Positions 48,363 through 56,393 of a DNA stretch of 64,000 nt are shown here, piece after piece (positions within the stretch are counted from its first letter, which is position 1; each line of letters opens with the position of its first letter). The notes under the pieces are model-generated. The model worked only from the letters and a program-made list of their open reading frames with translations, had not been told where the DNA came from and ran no database searches. The DNA is taken from NCBI RefSeq assembly GCF_001700315.1, contig NZ_MASJ01000001.1:124001-188000 (forward strand), read 5' to 3'. Position numbers and translations under genes: made by a program. Source of the stretch: Caryophanon tenue. GTDB lineage: Bacteria > Bacillota > Bacilli > Bacillales_A > Planococcaceae.

Positions 48363-48605
48363 ATGAAAATTCAACAATTAGACGGTGCACGTTTAGCAGA
48401 GGCATTACTACGTGTCCCATTAATTTCATGTGAGTTAAACCACGATACTGTAGCTGAAACAGCAACAGATTTTATCGCAGGTGATGGTACGAATAACGAA
48501 GCGGCATTTATTAGAGACTTATTCGCGCTTGATACAGACACTGTGATTGAAAAATGGTACGGTGGCGACGAAGCAGCGCGTGAATTAATCGAGAAAATTA
48601 AATAA
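48363..48605 (+). CDS. Hypothetical 80-residue acidic protein
   Basis: MKIQQLDGARLAEALLR... with about 17 Asp/Glu residues, no signal or membrane span. AGAGAGAGGTG precedes the ATG and TATAAT lies near 48331. A terminator follows. Family not recognised. Confidence 0.65.
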   Translation: MKIQQLDGARLAEALLRVPLISCELNHDTVAETATDFIAGDGTNNEAAFIRDLFALDTDTVIEKWYGGDEAARELIEKIK

Positions 48606-48612
48606 GTATATG

Positions 48613-48650
48613 AAAAATCCCTACTTCTTTTAGCAGAAGCGGGATTTTTT
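48613..48650. terminator. Terminator shared by the acidic and basic small genes
   Basis: AAAATCCC (48613-48620 region)/GGGATTTT (48641-48648) with inner CTTCT/AGAAG, T6 downstream on plus. Confidence 0.8.
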
Positions 48651-48655
48651 GAGCG

Positions 48656-48823
48656 TTAAAATAATTTTTTGAGTGTGCGTTTTAACGAAGGTTTTCGTTT
48701 TTTCTTGAGCGGAGATTTTGGTTTTTTGATTTTCAGCGGTTTGATGCCAGTCGTTTCAGCTAGCGCTTTTTTTGCTTGTTTTTTGAGCTGGCGTTTCTTT
48801 TTACTTATTATTTTTTTCAGCAT
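48656..48823 (-). CDS. 55-residue very basic protein
   Basis: MLKKIISKKKRQLKKQAKKA and 35 further residues, ending RTLKKLF. 21 Lys and 3 Arg (24 of 55) against one Glu; Pro spaced among KIKKPKSPLKKKRK. GGAGGG stands before the ATG at the right distance on the minus strand. Looks like a nucleic-acid or polyanion-binding tail protein; no family recognised. Compositional AAA-rich sequence could mimic a gene, but the ribosome site and clean stop support it. Confidence 0.55.
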   Translation of the reverse strand: MLKKIISKKKRQLKKQAKKALAETTGIKPLKIKKPKSPLKKKRKPSLKRTLKKLF

Positions 48824-48860
48824 GATGATTCCCTCCAGATATTTGTGTATATATATTGTA

Positions 48861-49693
48861 TTAAATAATGCCGTAAAAACTTTCTAGTAGCTTCGTATTA
48901 ACAGAAATGCCGTATTTAGGATAAAGTGCTGCACGTTGGTTGAATAATGTTTTGAGCATTTCAGCTTTTACATCGGCGGTTGCATAATGAATCTTGCGGT
49001 GACATGTCGGGCAAAGTGTGACGATGTTGTCAGCAAAATCAATTGTATATTCAAAATAATCTTGTGCCGCCATTGGGATTAAATGATGACCTTCAATATA
49101 AGGTTTAAGAGAGCCTTCTACTAAAAAAGTTGTATGGTTGTCATCCATTTCACATGTGTAGTGTGTACGAGCTTTTGCGGCACTGTATTCATTTTTATTA
49201 CGAGGGTAACGACTGCCTGCGCTTTCTTGTAGTTTCTTTGGCTTTTTTGTCGGGCTTTCGATTAAGATGTCTTAATTAATGGATTGCTCATACACTGTAT
49301 CATGTTGTTTTGCATCGATTTCTGGAATATCATCCTCTAATGTATGTAGGTGTGTGACGTATGAGCGGTAACAGCCAAAAGCCGCACTGGGGAAATGGTT
49401 TTCATCTTTATTGTATTGCTGGAATCCGTCAAGTACCGTTAGTCGTTCTAATTGCTTAACAGCGTGAAAGGTATGAAGTGACGGGACGTCTTGCTCGAAA
49501 TGTTCCTCATATAAAATGATAAAGCGCATTAAATAGCGCGCATAGGCGGAAGCTTTGCCACTTTTTTTGAAGCTTTACCGTTTGCTTTCGTTAGCATATC
49601 CGCATATGATACAAATTTTTCGTAAAAATCTTTATGTTTTTCCTTCGTTTCTTGAAAGATGGGAAGCTGTGCATCAATTTTTCTAAAAGGCAT
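48861..49693 (-). pseudogene. HNH endonuclease gene, broken by a frameshift and a stop
   Basis: The start ATG 49693 follows AAAGGAG. The frame reads MPFRKIDAQLPIFQETKE... through NGKASKK, then runs out at A7 (49562-49568); one added base restores SGKASAYARYLMRFIIL, continuing to a TAA at 49272-49274. The same frame resumes as DILIESPTKK... to the HNH domain (AKARTHYTCEMDDNH, YIEGHHLIPM, LCPTCHRKIH) and ends at 48861. So one gene of about 275 codons carries two lesions. The short frames at 48861-49148 and 49272-49529 are its pieces. Confidence 0.75.
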
Positions 49694-49822
49694 TATATGT
49701 ATCTCCTTTTACAATATTTTCATTATCATACCATGTTAACTTGTTTTATTGAAATAGTGAAACCCTCTCCCTCGCCACACTTTCTAATTCCTTGTATAGT
49801 AAAGACAGAAAGGGTGATTGAC

Positions 49823-51259
49823 ATGACTTCATGGAAGTTAGCACAAACATATAAAGAGTTGCCGACGATGTTTTATGCGGAGGTAGCGTTAAATAAAGTG
49901 GAAGCACCACAGCTTGTGTTATTAAATGGGCAGTTAGCGCAGGAGTTGGCGTTAGATGTTGAGGAATTAAAATCGCAAGTAGATGTGCTAGCAGGGAATG
50001 AGATGCCAGCAGGGGCGTCACAAATTGCCCAGGCATATGCGGGGCATCAGTTTGGTCATTTCAATATGCTTGGTGATGGGCGCGCATTATTAATTGGTGA
50101 ACAACAAACGGCGTATGGACTGCGTGATATTCAACTAAAAGGAGCTGGAGAAACACCATTTTCTCGTGGAGGCGATGGTCGTGCAGCACTTGGTCCAATG
50201 TTGCGTGAATTTATTATTAGTGAAGCGATGTATGCACTGCGTATTCCGACAACACGTAGCTTAGCGGTAACGGTGACAGGAGAACCAGTTTTTCGTGAAA
50301 CAGCACTTCCAGGCGCGGTGCTAACACGCGTCGCAGACAGTCATTTACGTGTTGGGACATTCCAGTATGCGCGTCAATTTGGTGATGTGGCACATTTAGA
50401 GGCGTTAGCAGATTATGCGATTGCGCGTCATGATGCAGATTTAGTTGATGCACCGAATAAATATGCTCAGTTTTTACAGCGTGTCATTCAGCGCCAAGCA
50501 AAATTAGTCGCGCAGTGGCAGGCAGTTGGTTTTGTTCATGGCGTCATGAATACTGATAATATGACGATTAGCGGTGAAACGATTGATTACGGACCATGTG
50601 CCTTTTTAGATACGTATCATCCTGAAATTGTGTTTAGCTCGATTGACCGTAATGGCCGATATGCATTTGGCAAACAGCCACAAATGGCAGGGTGGAATGT
50701 CGCGCGTTTAGCAGAAAGTGTATTACCGCTTCTTGCTGAAGATGAGGAGCAGGCAGCACATATTGCACAGCAGGCATTAAATACATTCCCACAACATTTC
50801 AATGAAGAGTGGCTGAACTTGATGGGCGAAAAGCTTGGCATTTTACATGTGTCGTCAGCAGACGGGGCACTTGTGAAAGAATTATTAGAGCTCATGACGC
50901 AGTTTGAAGCGGATTATACATCAACATTCCGTGCGTTAGCAGAAGGCGATTACCCTGAGACGCCTTTATTTGAAGCGGGTGAATTTTTCGATTGGGAAAT
51001 GAAATGGCAACAGCGTTTACGCCAAGAGGAGCGTTCATTTGCGGATGTACAAGCGCAAATGCAGGCGGTGAACCCGATTGTCATTCCGCGTAATCATCTT
51101 GTCGAAGAAGCGTTAGAAGCGGCGGAAATGGGCAATCTGGCGCTTGTGCAAACATTGCTCGAAGTGTTACGTGACCCGTATGCACTCGCACCACAGCATG
51201 CGCGTTATGCACAAGGGCCAGAAGATGATAAGCCGTTTGTGACGTATTGCGGAACATAA
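49823..51259 (+). CDS. selO: SelO/YdiU family protein adenylyltransferase
   Basis: 478 residues; pseudokinase fold that AMPylates proteins. Motifs QAYAGHQFGHFNMLGDGRA, LKGAGETPFSRGGDGRAALG, REFIISEAMYAL, FVHGVMNTDN and IDYGPCAFLD are present, and a C-terminal Cys (TYCGT) sits where the family has its redox Cys/Sec. ATG 49823 after AAAGGGTGAT; the frame to 49634 is not coding. Confidence 0.93.
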   Translation: MTSWKLAQTYKELPTMFYAEVALNKVEAPQLVLLNGQLAQELALDVEELKSQVDVLAGNEMPAGASQIAQAYAGHQFGHFNMLGDGRALLIGEQQTAYGLRDIQLKGAGETPFSRGGDGRAALGPMLREFIISEAMYALRIPTTRSLAVTVTGEPVFRETALPGAVLTRVADSHLRVGTFQYARQFGDVAHLEALADYAIARHDADLVDAPNKYAQFLQRVIQRQAKLVAQWQAVGFVHGVMNTDNMTISGETIDYGPCAFLDTYHPEIVFSSIDRNGRYAFGKQPQMAGWNVARLAESVLPLLAEDEEQAAHIAQQALNTFPQHFNEEWLNLMGEKLGILHVSSADGALVKELLELMTQFEADYTSTFRALAEGDYPETPLFEAGEFFDWEMKWQQRLRQEERSFADVQAQMQAVNPIVIPRNHLVEEALEAAEMGNLALVQTLLEVLRDPYALAPQHARYAQGPEDDKPFVTYCGT

Positions 51260-51270
51260 AACGTGTAAAA

Positions 51271-51298
51271 AGGTATCGACATTCGTCGGTATCTTTTT
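51271..51298 (+). terminator. Terminator after selO
   Basis: AGGTATCGAC (51271-51280), ATTC, GTCGGTATCT (51285-51294) with two G-T pairs, then T6. Confidence 0.75.
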
Positions 51299-51370
51299 TT
51301 GCATGTGTATTGGAAAGTCGCACGTAATTGCTTTACACTGATTATAAGACGTAAACGGAGGGGATTTTCT

Positions 51371-51817
51371 ATGCCTTATGAAATCATTGATGTACCGATT
51401 GAATCGCTAAATGTAGAAGCTGTTGTAAATCCAACGAATGTTGTGATGCAGTTTACAGATGGGGTAAGTGCCCGTATTGCCGAGCATGCAGGTCCAGCGT
51501 TACAGCAAGATTGTACGAAGTTAGCGCCACTGCATGCGGATGAAATTTTAGTGACGCAAGGGTATCGTTTACATGTGAAATGGATTTTTCATGTCGTGAC
51601 ACCTGAATGGATAGAACACGGAGAGGAAGCGATTTCTCTTTGTTATGCACGTGTGTTACAAGATGCGGTGACTCAGCGCATCCAGTCGATTGCTGTGCCG
51701 GTATTTTGCAGTGAACAAGCAGGTTTTCCAGCTGAGCGCAGTGTGCAATTAGCAGAAGAAGTGGTGCAACATTTTTTGAAGAGTCATCCTCAGTTAATTA
51801 TTTTTATTGTGAAGTAA
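51371..51817 (+). CDS. Macro-domain protein
   Basis: 148 residues. Ligand loop VEAVVNPTN and IFHVVTPEW with VPVFCSEQAGFP resemble ADP-ribose-binding macro domains (AVVNxAN, GxxxG). It lacks the usual Gly-rich VDAAIHxAAG loop, having VSARIAEHAGPAL. Could act on ADP-ribose derivatives. RBS GGAGGGG. Confidence 0.75.
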   Translation: MPYEIIDVPIESLNVEAVVNPTNVVMQFTDGVSARIAEHAGPALQQDCTKLAPLHADEILVTQGYRLHVKWIFHVVTPEWIEHGEEAISLCYARVLQDAVTQRIQSIAVPVFCSEQAGFPAERSVQLAEEVVQHFLKSHPQLIIFIVK

Positions 51818-51842
51818 GTAGTTGAATCGATTTCTATATAAG

Positions 51843-51879
51843 AGGTACGAGAAATATTAGTGTTTCTCGTACCTTTTTT
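51843..51879. terminator. Convergent terminator
   Basis: AGGTACGAGAAA (51843-51854)/TTTCTCGTACCT (51863-51874), T6. Confidence 0.85.
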
Positions 51880-51889
51880 GCAGCAAATG

Positions 51890-52621
51890 TTACTGCTCAT
51901 ATATCATTTTCTTCGTCATACCGCCGTCGATTGTGATGTTTTGTCCAGTAATAAAATTATTGCGGACATCACTTAAGAACAAGCACATATTTGCAATATC
52001 TTCGACTGTGCCGACGCGGCGCGAGAAATGCTGTTGATGGTCGATGTCTCGTAAATTTGCGTAGTCTGCTGTTTCAATCCAACCAGGAGAAATGCAGTTT
52101 ACGGTAATACGATAATCGGCAAACGAGGCAGCAAGTGCATGCGTAAGTGCAACGATTGCTCCCTTTGACGCAGCGTAGCTTTCAGAATGTGGCTCAGACA
52201 TAAAGGCGCGGGTGGATGCCATTGAAATGATCGCACCGCCTGTAGCTTTCATATATTTAGCAGCTTCACGCGAGCATGCAAACACACTGCGCGCATTCGT
52301 TTGAAAAACGGTATCAAATTGTTCAATCGGTAGCGTAAGTGGGTCATGCCATGTGCTAACTCCTGCATTGTTAATCAAGACATCAATTGTACCGAAGCGC
52401 TCGGCAATTTGTGCAAAAAGCTGTTCAATGGCGTCAGTATCGGTCACATCGAGCGTATAAAAGGAAGCATTAAACCCTTGTTGTGTAAGAGTACATAATG
52501 CTTGCGTCCCTTGTTGCTCGTTTATATCGGTCAAAATCACGTGGTGACCTGCTAGTGCAAATGCATGGGCAATGCCGTAGCCAATCCCTTGTGCTGCGCC
52601 AGTAATAACAATTGTTTTCAT
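51890..52621 (-). CDS. Short-chain dehydrogenase/reductase
   Basis: 243 residues; TGAAQGIGYGIA cofactor loop, NNAG, catalytic Ser in SMAST and YAASKG, and ISPGWIET. The residue after the second strand is Asp (LTDINEQ), suggesting NAD preference. Substrate unknown. ATG 52621 after AAGGAGTG. Confidence 0.9.
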   Translation of the reverse strand: MKTIVITGAAQGIGYGIAHAFALAGHHVILTDINEQQGTQALCTLTQQGFNASFYTLDVTDTDAIEQLFAQIAERFGTIDVLINNAGVSTWHDPLTLPIEQFDTVFQTNARSVFACSREAAKYMKATGGAIISMASTRAFMSEPHSESYAASKGAIVALTHALAASFADYRITVNCISPGWIETADYANLRDIDHQQHFSRRVGTVEDIANMCLFLSDVRNNFITGQNITIDGGMTKKMIYEQ

Positions 52622-52653
52622 AAGCTTCACTCCTTTTCTTTAGTGTACGGCAA

Positions 52654-52872
52654 TTGCAATTTATTGCAAAGCTGTTATACTAATGAGACTTTAATAGAAA
52701 GGAATGATGGGTGGACGATGATTAACTAATCTATTTTGTCACGTATTTGAAAAATTTTTCAGCAACGAACAAATAGGATTAGTATGCCCATTTTTTCTTT
52801 ATCGGCTTTGTGTGCAATTTTTGGTTGCGCATATTTTCTAATCCTATCGCGATACGCGGTAGGATTTTTTTG
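52654..52872 (+). promoter_or_regulatory. Attenuation leader of the ABC-F gene
   Basis: Promoter TTGCAA (52654-52659)-16-TATACT (52676-52681). Terminator AATCCTATCGCG (52840-52851)/CGCGGTAGGATT (52855-52866)+T7. An upstream segment ATAGGATTAG (52773-52782) is perfectly complementary to CTAATCCTAT (52838-52847), giving a mutually exclusive antiterminator. A tiny upstream frame lies in 52698-52732: GTG-GAC-GAT-GAT-TAA (52711-52725, AAAGGA 7 nt upstream) or ATG-ATT-AAC-TAA (52718-52729). Ribosome stalling there by an antibiotic would favour read-through, as in vmlR/lmo0919-type leaders. Confidence 0.85.
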
Positions 52873-52918
52873 TTGAACTAACGAATGGTGTGGCTAATCC
52901 AAACCGAGGTGAATATAA

Positions 52919-54535
52919 ATGGAATGGATGAAAGCAAATGATGTAGCATTTAGCTACGATGAGGAAGCGTTATTACAGCATGTTTCGGTATCAATACAAG
53001 CAGGAGAAGTCATTGGCATTATCGGCAAAAATGGTGCAGGAAAGTCTACGTTGTTATCGTTATTAACCGGAGCGCTCCAACCGACAGCAGGGCAAATACA
53101 ATGGTTTCAGAAGCAATCAGTCACAGAAGTAGCTCAGGAAGTAGCGCATGTAGAAACGACTGTATACACATCGATGCACCGAAAATGGCATGTGCCGGAT
53201 ATTGCGTACAGTGCAATGAGTGGCGGACAACAGTTAAAGTATCGACTTGTGAATGGCTTTTTAACACAAGCCTCGTTGCTATTGCTAGACGAGCCGACAA
53301 ATCATTTAGACGAAGTATCGCTTAAGCGTTTAGTGAAGGAAATACGTTTATATAATAAAGGAAGCGTTATTATTGTGTCGCATGACCGTTACTTTTTAGA
53401 TGAGGTGGCGACAAAAATATGGGCACTTGAAGATGGCACAGTATATGAACAAATAGGGAATTATAGTCATTATGAGCAAGTGCGGCGAAAGCGTCGTGAA
53501 ACGCAACAGCGTGCATATCATAAGCAACAACAGAAAAAACAGCGTATTGAGCAAGAAATAGCACAGTTAACAGGGTGGTCTAACAGCGCACATCGCGATT
53601 CAACAAAGCAGGAAGGCGCAAAAGAATATTATCGTTTATCAGCAAAGCGGATGGATGCTCAAATTAAATCGAAACGACGTCGACTGGAAAAGGAGCTGGC
53701 AACAAGCGAAGTCACGGCTGTTGTGCCGGAGCATCGTGTACATTTTGAACTACGGCATACAGAACAAGGAGGGAAACGTTTATTTACATGGCAAGATGTT
53801 TCGAAAAAATATAACGACAAGACGATTTTAACAAATATCACCGGTCATATTTTACATGGGCAACGAATAGCACTTACTGGCATGAATGGGGCAGGAAAAT
53901 CAACTTTCTTGCGGTTACTACTTCAACAAGAAGAACCGACAAGCGGAGAAGTTTGGCGTTCGCCATCTGTGACGGTCGGGTATTTATCACAGCAAGTGTT
54001 TGATTTAGATGATACGCAAACGCCTGCCCAGCTCTTTCAGCAACAAACATTCGAAGCACGTGGTATGGTTCAAACATTCATGCATCAGCTTGGATTTCAT
54101 GCGGTACAGTGGCAGTCACCGATTTCGAAGATGAGTATGGGCGAACGTGTCAAACTAAAATTGATGCATTATATAGTAGCAGGGACAGATTGTTTAGTAT
54201 TAGACGAGCCGACAAACCATTTAGACTTGCCATCACGTGAACAATTTGAAGAAACTTTGAATCAATATCGTGGCACGATTATTGTCGTATCACATGACCG
54301 TTATTTTCGAGAAAAAGTAACAACAGAAGCATGGGAAATTCGCCAACGCACAATTCATTATCCAACTGCTGCGCCGCAAGAAACGTCTCAAGCGCGTCAG
54401 TTAGCGTTAGAGACTGAGTTACAATATATTCTTGGGAAATTAAGTGTAATTTCGCGGAATGACGTACAATATGATGTGTTAGACCAGAAGTTTCAAGAGA
54501 TCACACAGCAATTGAAACAGCTTCGTGCAAAATAA
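52919..54535 (+). CDS. ABC-F ribosomal protection protein (antibiotic resistance type)
   Basis: 538 residues, two ATPase domains without membrane spans. Walker A GKNGAGKST and GMNGAGKST; signatures MSGGQ and MSMGE; Walker B LLLLDEPTNHLDE and CLVLDEPTNHLD; a charged linker (about 185-270, RRKRRETQQRAYHKQQQKK) that would reach the peptidyl-transferase centre. The short first domain and linker resemble VmlR/Vga/Lsa rather than EttA types. With the attenuator upstream, resistance to lincosamides, streptogramins A or pleuromutilins is likely but unproven. RBS GAGGTG. Confidence 0.88.
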   Translation: MEWMKANDVAFSYDEEALLQHVSVSIQAGEVIGIIGKNGAGKSTLLSLLTGALQPTAGQIQWFQKQSVTEVAQEVAHVETTVYTSMHRKWHVPDIAYSAMSGGQQLKYRLVNGFLTQASLLLLDEPTNHLDEVSLKRLVKEIRLYNKGSVIIVSHDRYFLDEVATKIWALEDGTVYEQIGNYSHYEQVRRKRRETQQRAYHKQQQKKQRIEQEIAQLTGWSNSAHRDSTKQEGAKEYYRLSAKRMDAQIKSKRRRLEKELATSEVTAVVPEHRVHFELRHTEQGGKRLFTWQDVSKKYNDKTILTNITGHILHGQRIALTGMNGAGKSTFLRLLLQQEEPTSGEVWRSPSVTVGYLSQQVFDLDDTQTPAQLFQQQTFEARGMVQTFMHQLGFHAVQWQSPISKMSMGERVKLKLMHYIVAGTDCLVLDEPTNHLDLPSREQFEETLNQYRGTIIVVSHDRYFREKVTTEAWEIRQRTIHYPTAAPQETSQARQLALETELQYILGKLSVISRNDVQYDVLDQKFQEITQQLKQLRAK

Positions 54536-54542
54536 TAATGAC

Positions 54543-54578
54543 AAGGGGATGTCGATAATTTGCGACATCCCCTTCTTT
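54543..54578 (+). terminator. Terminator after the ABC-F gene
   Basis: AAGGGGATGTCG (54543-54554)/CGACATCCCCTT (54563-54574), short T tail. Confidence 0.8.
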
Positions 54579-54624
54579 GCACATCGGAAAAAGTTCGATA
54601 TGATAGTACGTAGGGAGGTGTTGT

Positions 54625-56067
54625 ATGAACGGTTTATTCGTAGTGACAATTCCAGCGAGCATTGCCCCTGAGCAGTTAGCAATAAAGGATGAACGGCACG
54701 CGTGGACATATGCAGCGTTATTAGAGCGCGCACAGCAATATGCAAGGCATTTGCAGCAAGTCGTTGCAGTAGGTGATACCGTTGCAATCTTGCTTACGAA
54801 TAGCACACAATATATGGCGGCTATTTTAGGTTGCTGGGCAAGTGGCGTTATCGCGATGCCGATTAATAATCGTTCGTCGCAGCAAGAACTCGATGTGTTT
54901 TTACAGGACGCGCAGTATGTCATAACGGAGCAGCGTTATCGCGATTTTTCATTTGCTGTGCCAGCATTTGTAGTAGGGCAAGACCAGTTTCTTTCAGGGC
55001 AGTATGAGGAGCGCGAATATGAAGTTGCCTTTTATTTATATACAAGTGGTTCAAGTGGCACACCTAAAAAAGTCCGAATATTCCATGAAGTGTTGAGCGG
55101 CTATATTTTGAATCATCAAGACACGATAGATGGTACGGATAAAGGAGTATATTTGAATACCGTACCCCTTTTCCATATTACAGGTTTGACAGCAGTACTG
55201 AATGCACTCTTTGCAGGGCGTACAGTTATTATGCAAGAAGGCTTTCATGCACAAACATGGCTACAAACGATTCAGCAAGAGCATGTGACGCACACATTTG
55301 TTGTGCCGACGATGCTTTATGATCTACTGCAACATCCGCAACTAGAAACATGTTGCACGTCGCTTACACATATGACATATGGGGGCGCGCCGATGCCTGT
55401 GACATTAATTCGGCAGGCAATTGAGCGTTTGCCGCATATTGCGTTTTCCAATGCTTTTGGCTTAACAGAAACGACGGCAACGATTGCGGTATTAGCCCCG
55501 GAAGACCATCAGTTGCACATTGGAAATCGCGCGCAAAAAGAGCGCCGTTTAGCATCGGTTGGACGTGTGGTTGAAGATGTTATCATTCGTATTCGCCGCG
55601 GTGATACCATCTGTTTGCCAAACGAAGAAGGCATCATTGAAGTAGCAACAAGTCGGTTAAATCATTACGCGCATACATTGCCTACAGAATGGTTTGTGAC
55701 ACATGATGTTGGTTATGTCGATGAAGATGGGTATTTGTTTATAACGGGCCGTAGTAGTGATGTCATTGTGCGCGGTGGTGAGAACATTATGCCACAGTCA
55801 ATTGAAGCGGTACTTCTACAGCATGAAGCGATTGAACAGGTGATTGTGTTTGGTGTAGAGGATGCGAGATGGGGACAGCGCGTTGCAGCGGCAATTATTT
55901 GTAACGATGATGTATGTGATGAGGCGTTACAAGCATATGTGAAAGGATACATGGCAAGCTTTCAAGTACCACAACAATGGATTCGTTTAACGGAGATGCC
56001 GTTAAATGCTACTGGCAAAATTGACCGACGACGTTTACAACAGCTTGCTTGTCAAACAGAAGAATAA
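54625..56067 (+). CDS. Adenylate-forming acyl-CoA synthetase-like enzyme
   Basis: 480 residues; first gene of a seven-gene cluster. Motifs LYTSGSSGTPKKV, FGLTETTATI, HDVGYVDEDGYLFITGRSSDVI and Lys in NATGKIDRRRL. Shorter than LcfA (561) and diverged from it, so a different acid substrate is likely. RBS GGGAGGTG. Confidence 0.85.
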   Translation: MNGLFVVTIPASIAPEQLAIKDERHAWTYAALLERAQQYARHLQQVVAVGDTVAILLTNSTQYMAAILGCWASGVIAMPINNRSSQQELDVFLQDAQYVITEQRYRDFSFAVPAFVVGQDQFLSGQYEEREYEVAFYLYTSGSSGTPKKVRIFHEVLSGYILNHQDTIDGTDKGVYLNTVPLFHITGLTAVLNALFAGRTVIMQEGFHAQTWLQTIQQEHVTHTFVVPTMLYDLLQHPQLETCCTSLTHMTYGGAPMPVTLIRQAIERLPHIAFSNAFGLTETTATIAVLAPEDHQLHIGNRAQKERRLASVGRVVEDVIIRIRRGDTICLPNEEGIIEVATSRLNHYAHTLPTEWFVTHDVGYVDEDGYLFITGRSSDVIVRGGENIMPQSIEAVLLQHEAIEQVIVFGVEDARWGQRVAAAIICNDDVCDEALQAYVKGYMASFQVPQQWIRLTEMPLNATGKIDRRRLQQLACQTEE

Positions 56068-56112
56068 TCCGAAACGATCGAATGAAACACATAAAAATGA
56101 GGTGAATAACGC

Positions 56113-56223
56113 ATGAAAATGGGCACAAAATTAGTATGTGAAACGTGTAAAAGTGAATTTATTGTCACGAAGGCAGGAGAGGCGACATTAACATGTTGCG
56201 GTCAGGCATTGACAAAAAAGTAA
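56113..56223 (+). CDS. Desulforedoxin-like 36-residue protein
   Basis: Reads KLVCETCKSEFIVTKAGEAT then LTCCGQALTKK. CxxC and CC match the four Fe ligands of desulforedoxin and the N-terminal domain of desulfoferrodoxin. GAGGTG lies before the ATG. Tandem with the next gene. It could carry electrons or only bind Zn; function inferred from the cysteine pattern. Confidence 0.65.
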   Translation: MKMGTKLVCETCKSEFIVTKAGEATLTCCGQALTKK

Positions 56224-56237
56224 AGGGGGCATTGAGA

Positions 56238-56381
56238 ATGGCAAATCAATTAGGCAAACGCTTTGAATGTCGCGTTTGTGGGACAGAAATTTTATGTACA
56301 AAAGCAGGAGAAGGCAGTGTCACATGTTGTAATCAGCCAATGGAGCTGAAAAAGCCAGCAGCATTGCCAACCGCAGATTAA
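56238..56381 (+). CDS. Desulforedoxin-like 47-residue protein
   Basis: Reads RFECRVCGTEILCTKAGEGS then VTCCNQPMELKKP: the same CxxC...CC frame as its neighbour, closely matching the desulfoferrodoxin N-terminal family. AAAGGGGG precedes ATG 56238, so the longer frame from 56193 is not used. 12 nt before the CoA transferase gene. Confidence 0.7.
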   Translation: MANQLGKRFECRVCGTEILCTKAGEGSVTCCNQPMELKKPAALPTAD

Positions 56382-56393
56382 AGAGGTGATCGG

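Noticed and set aside
49562-49568. Programmed frameshift at A7 in the HNH gene
   Set aside because: A separate in-frame TAA at 49272 also breaks the gene, so decay is the simpler reading.
53370-54077. Minus-strand frames inside the ABC-F gene
   Set aside because: They overlap a well-supported gene with complete motifs; composition follows the opposite strand.
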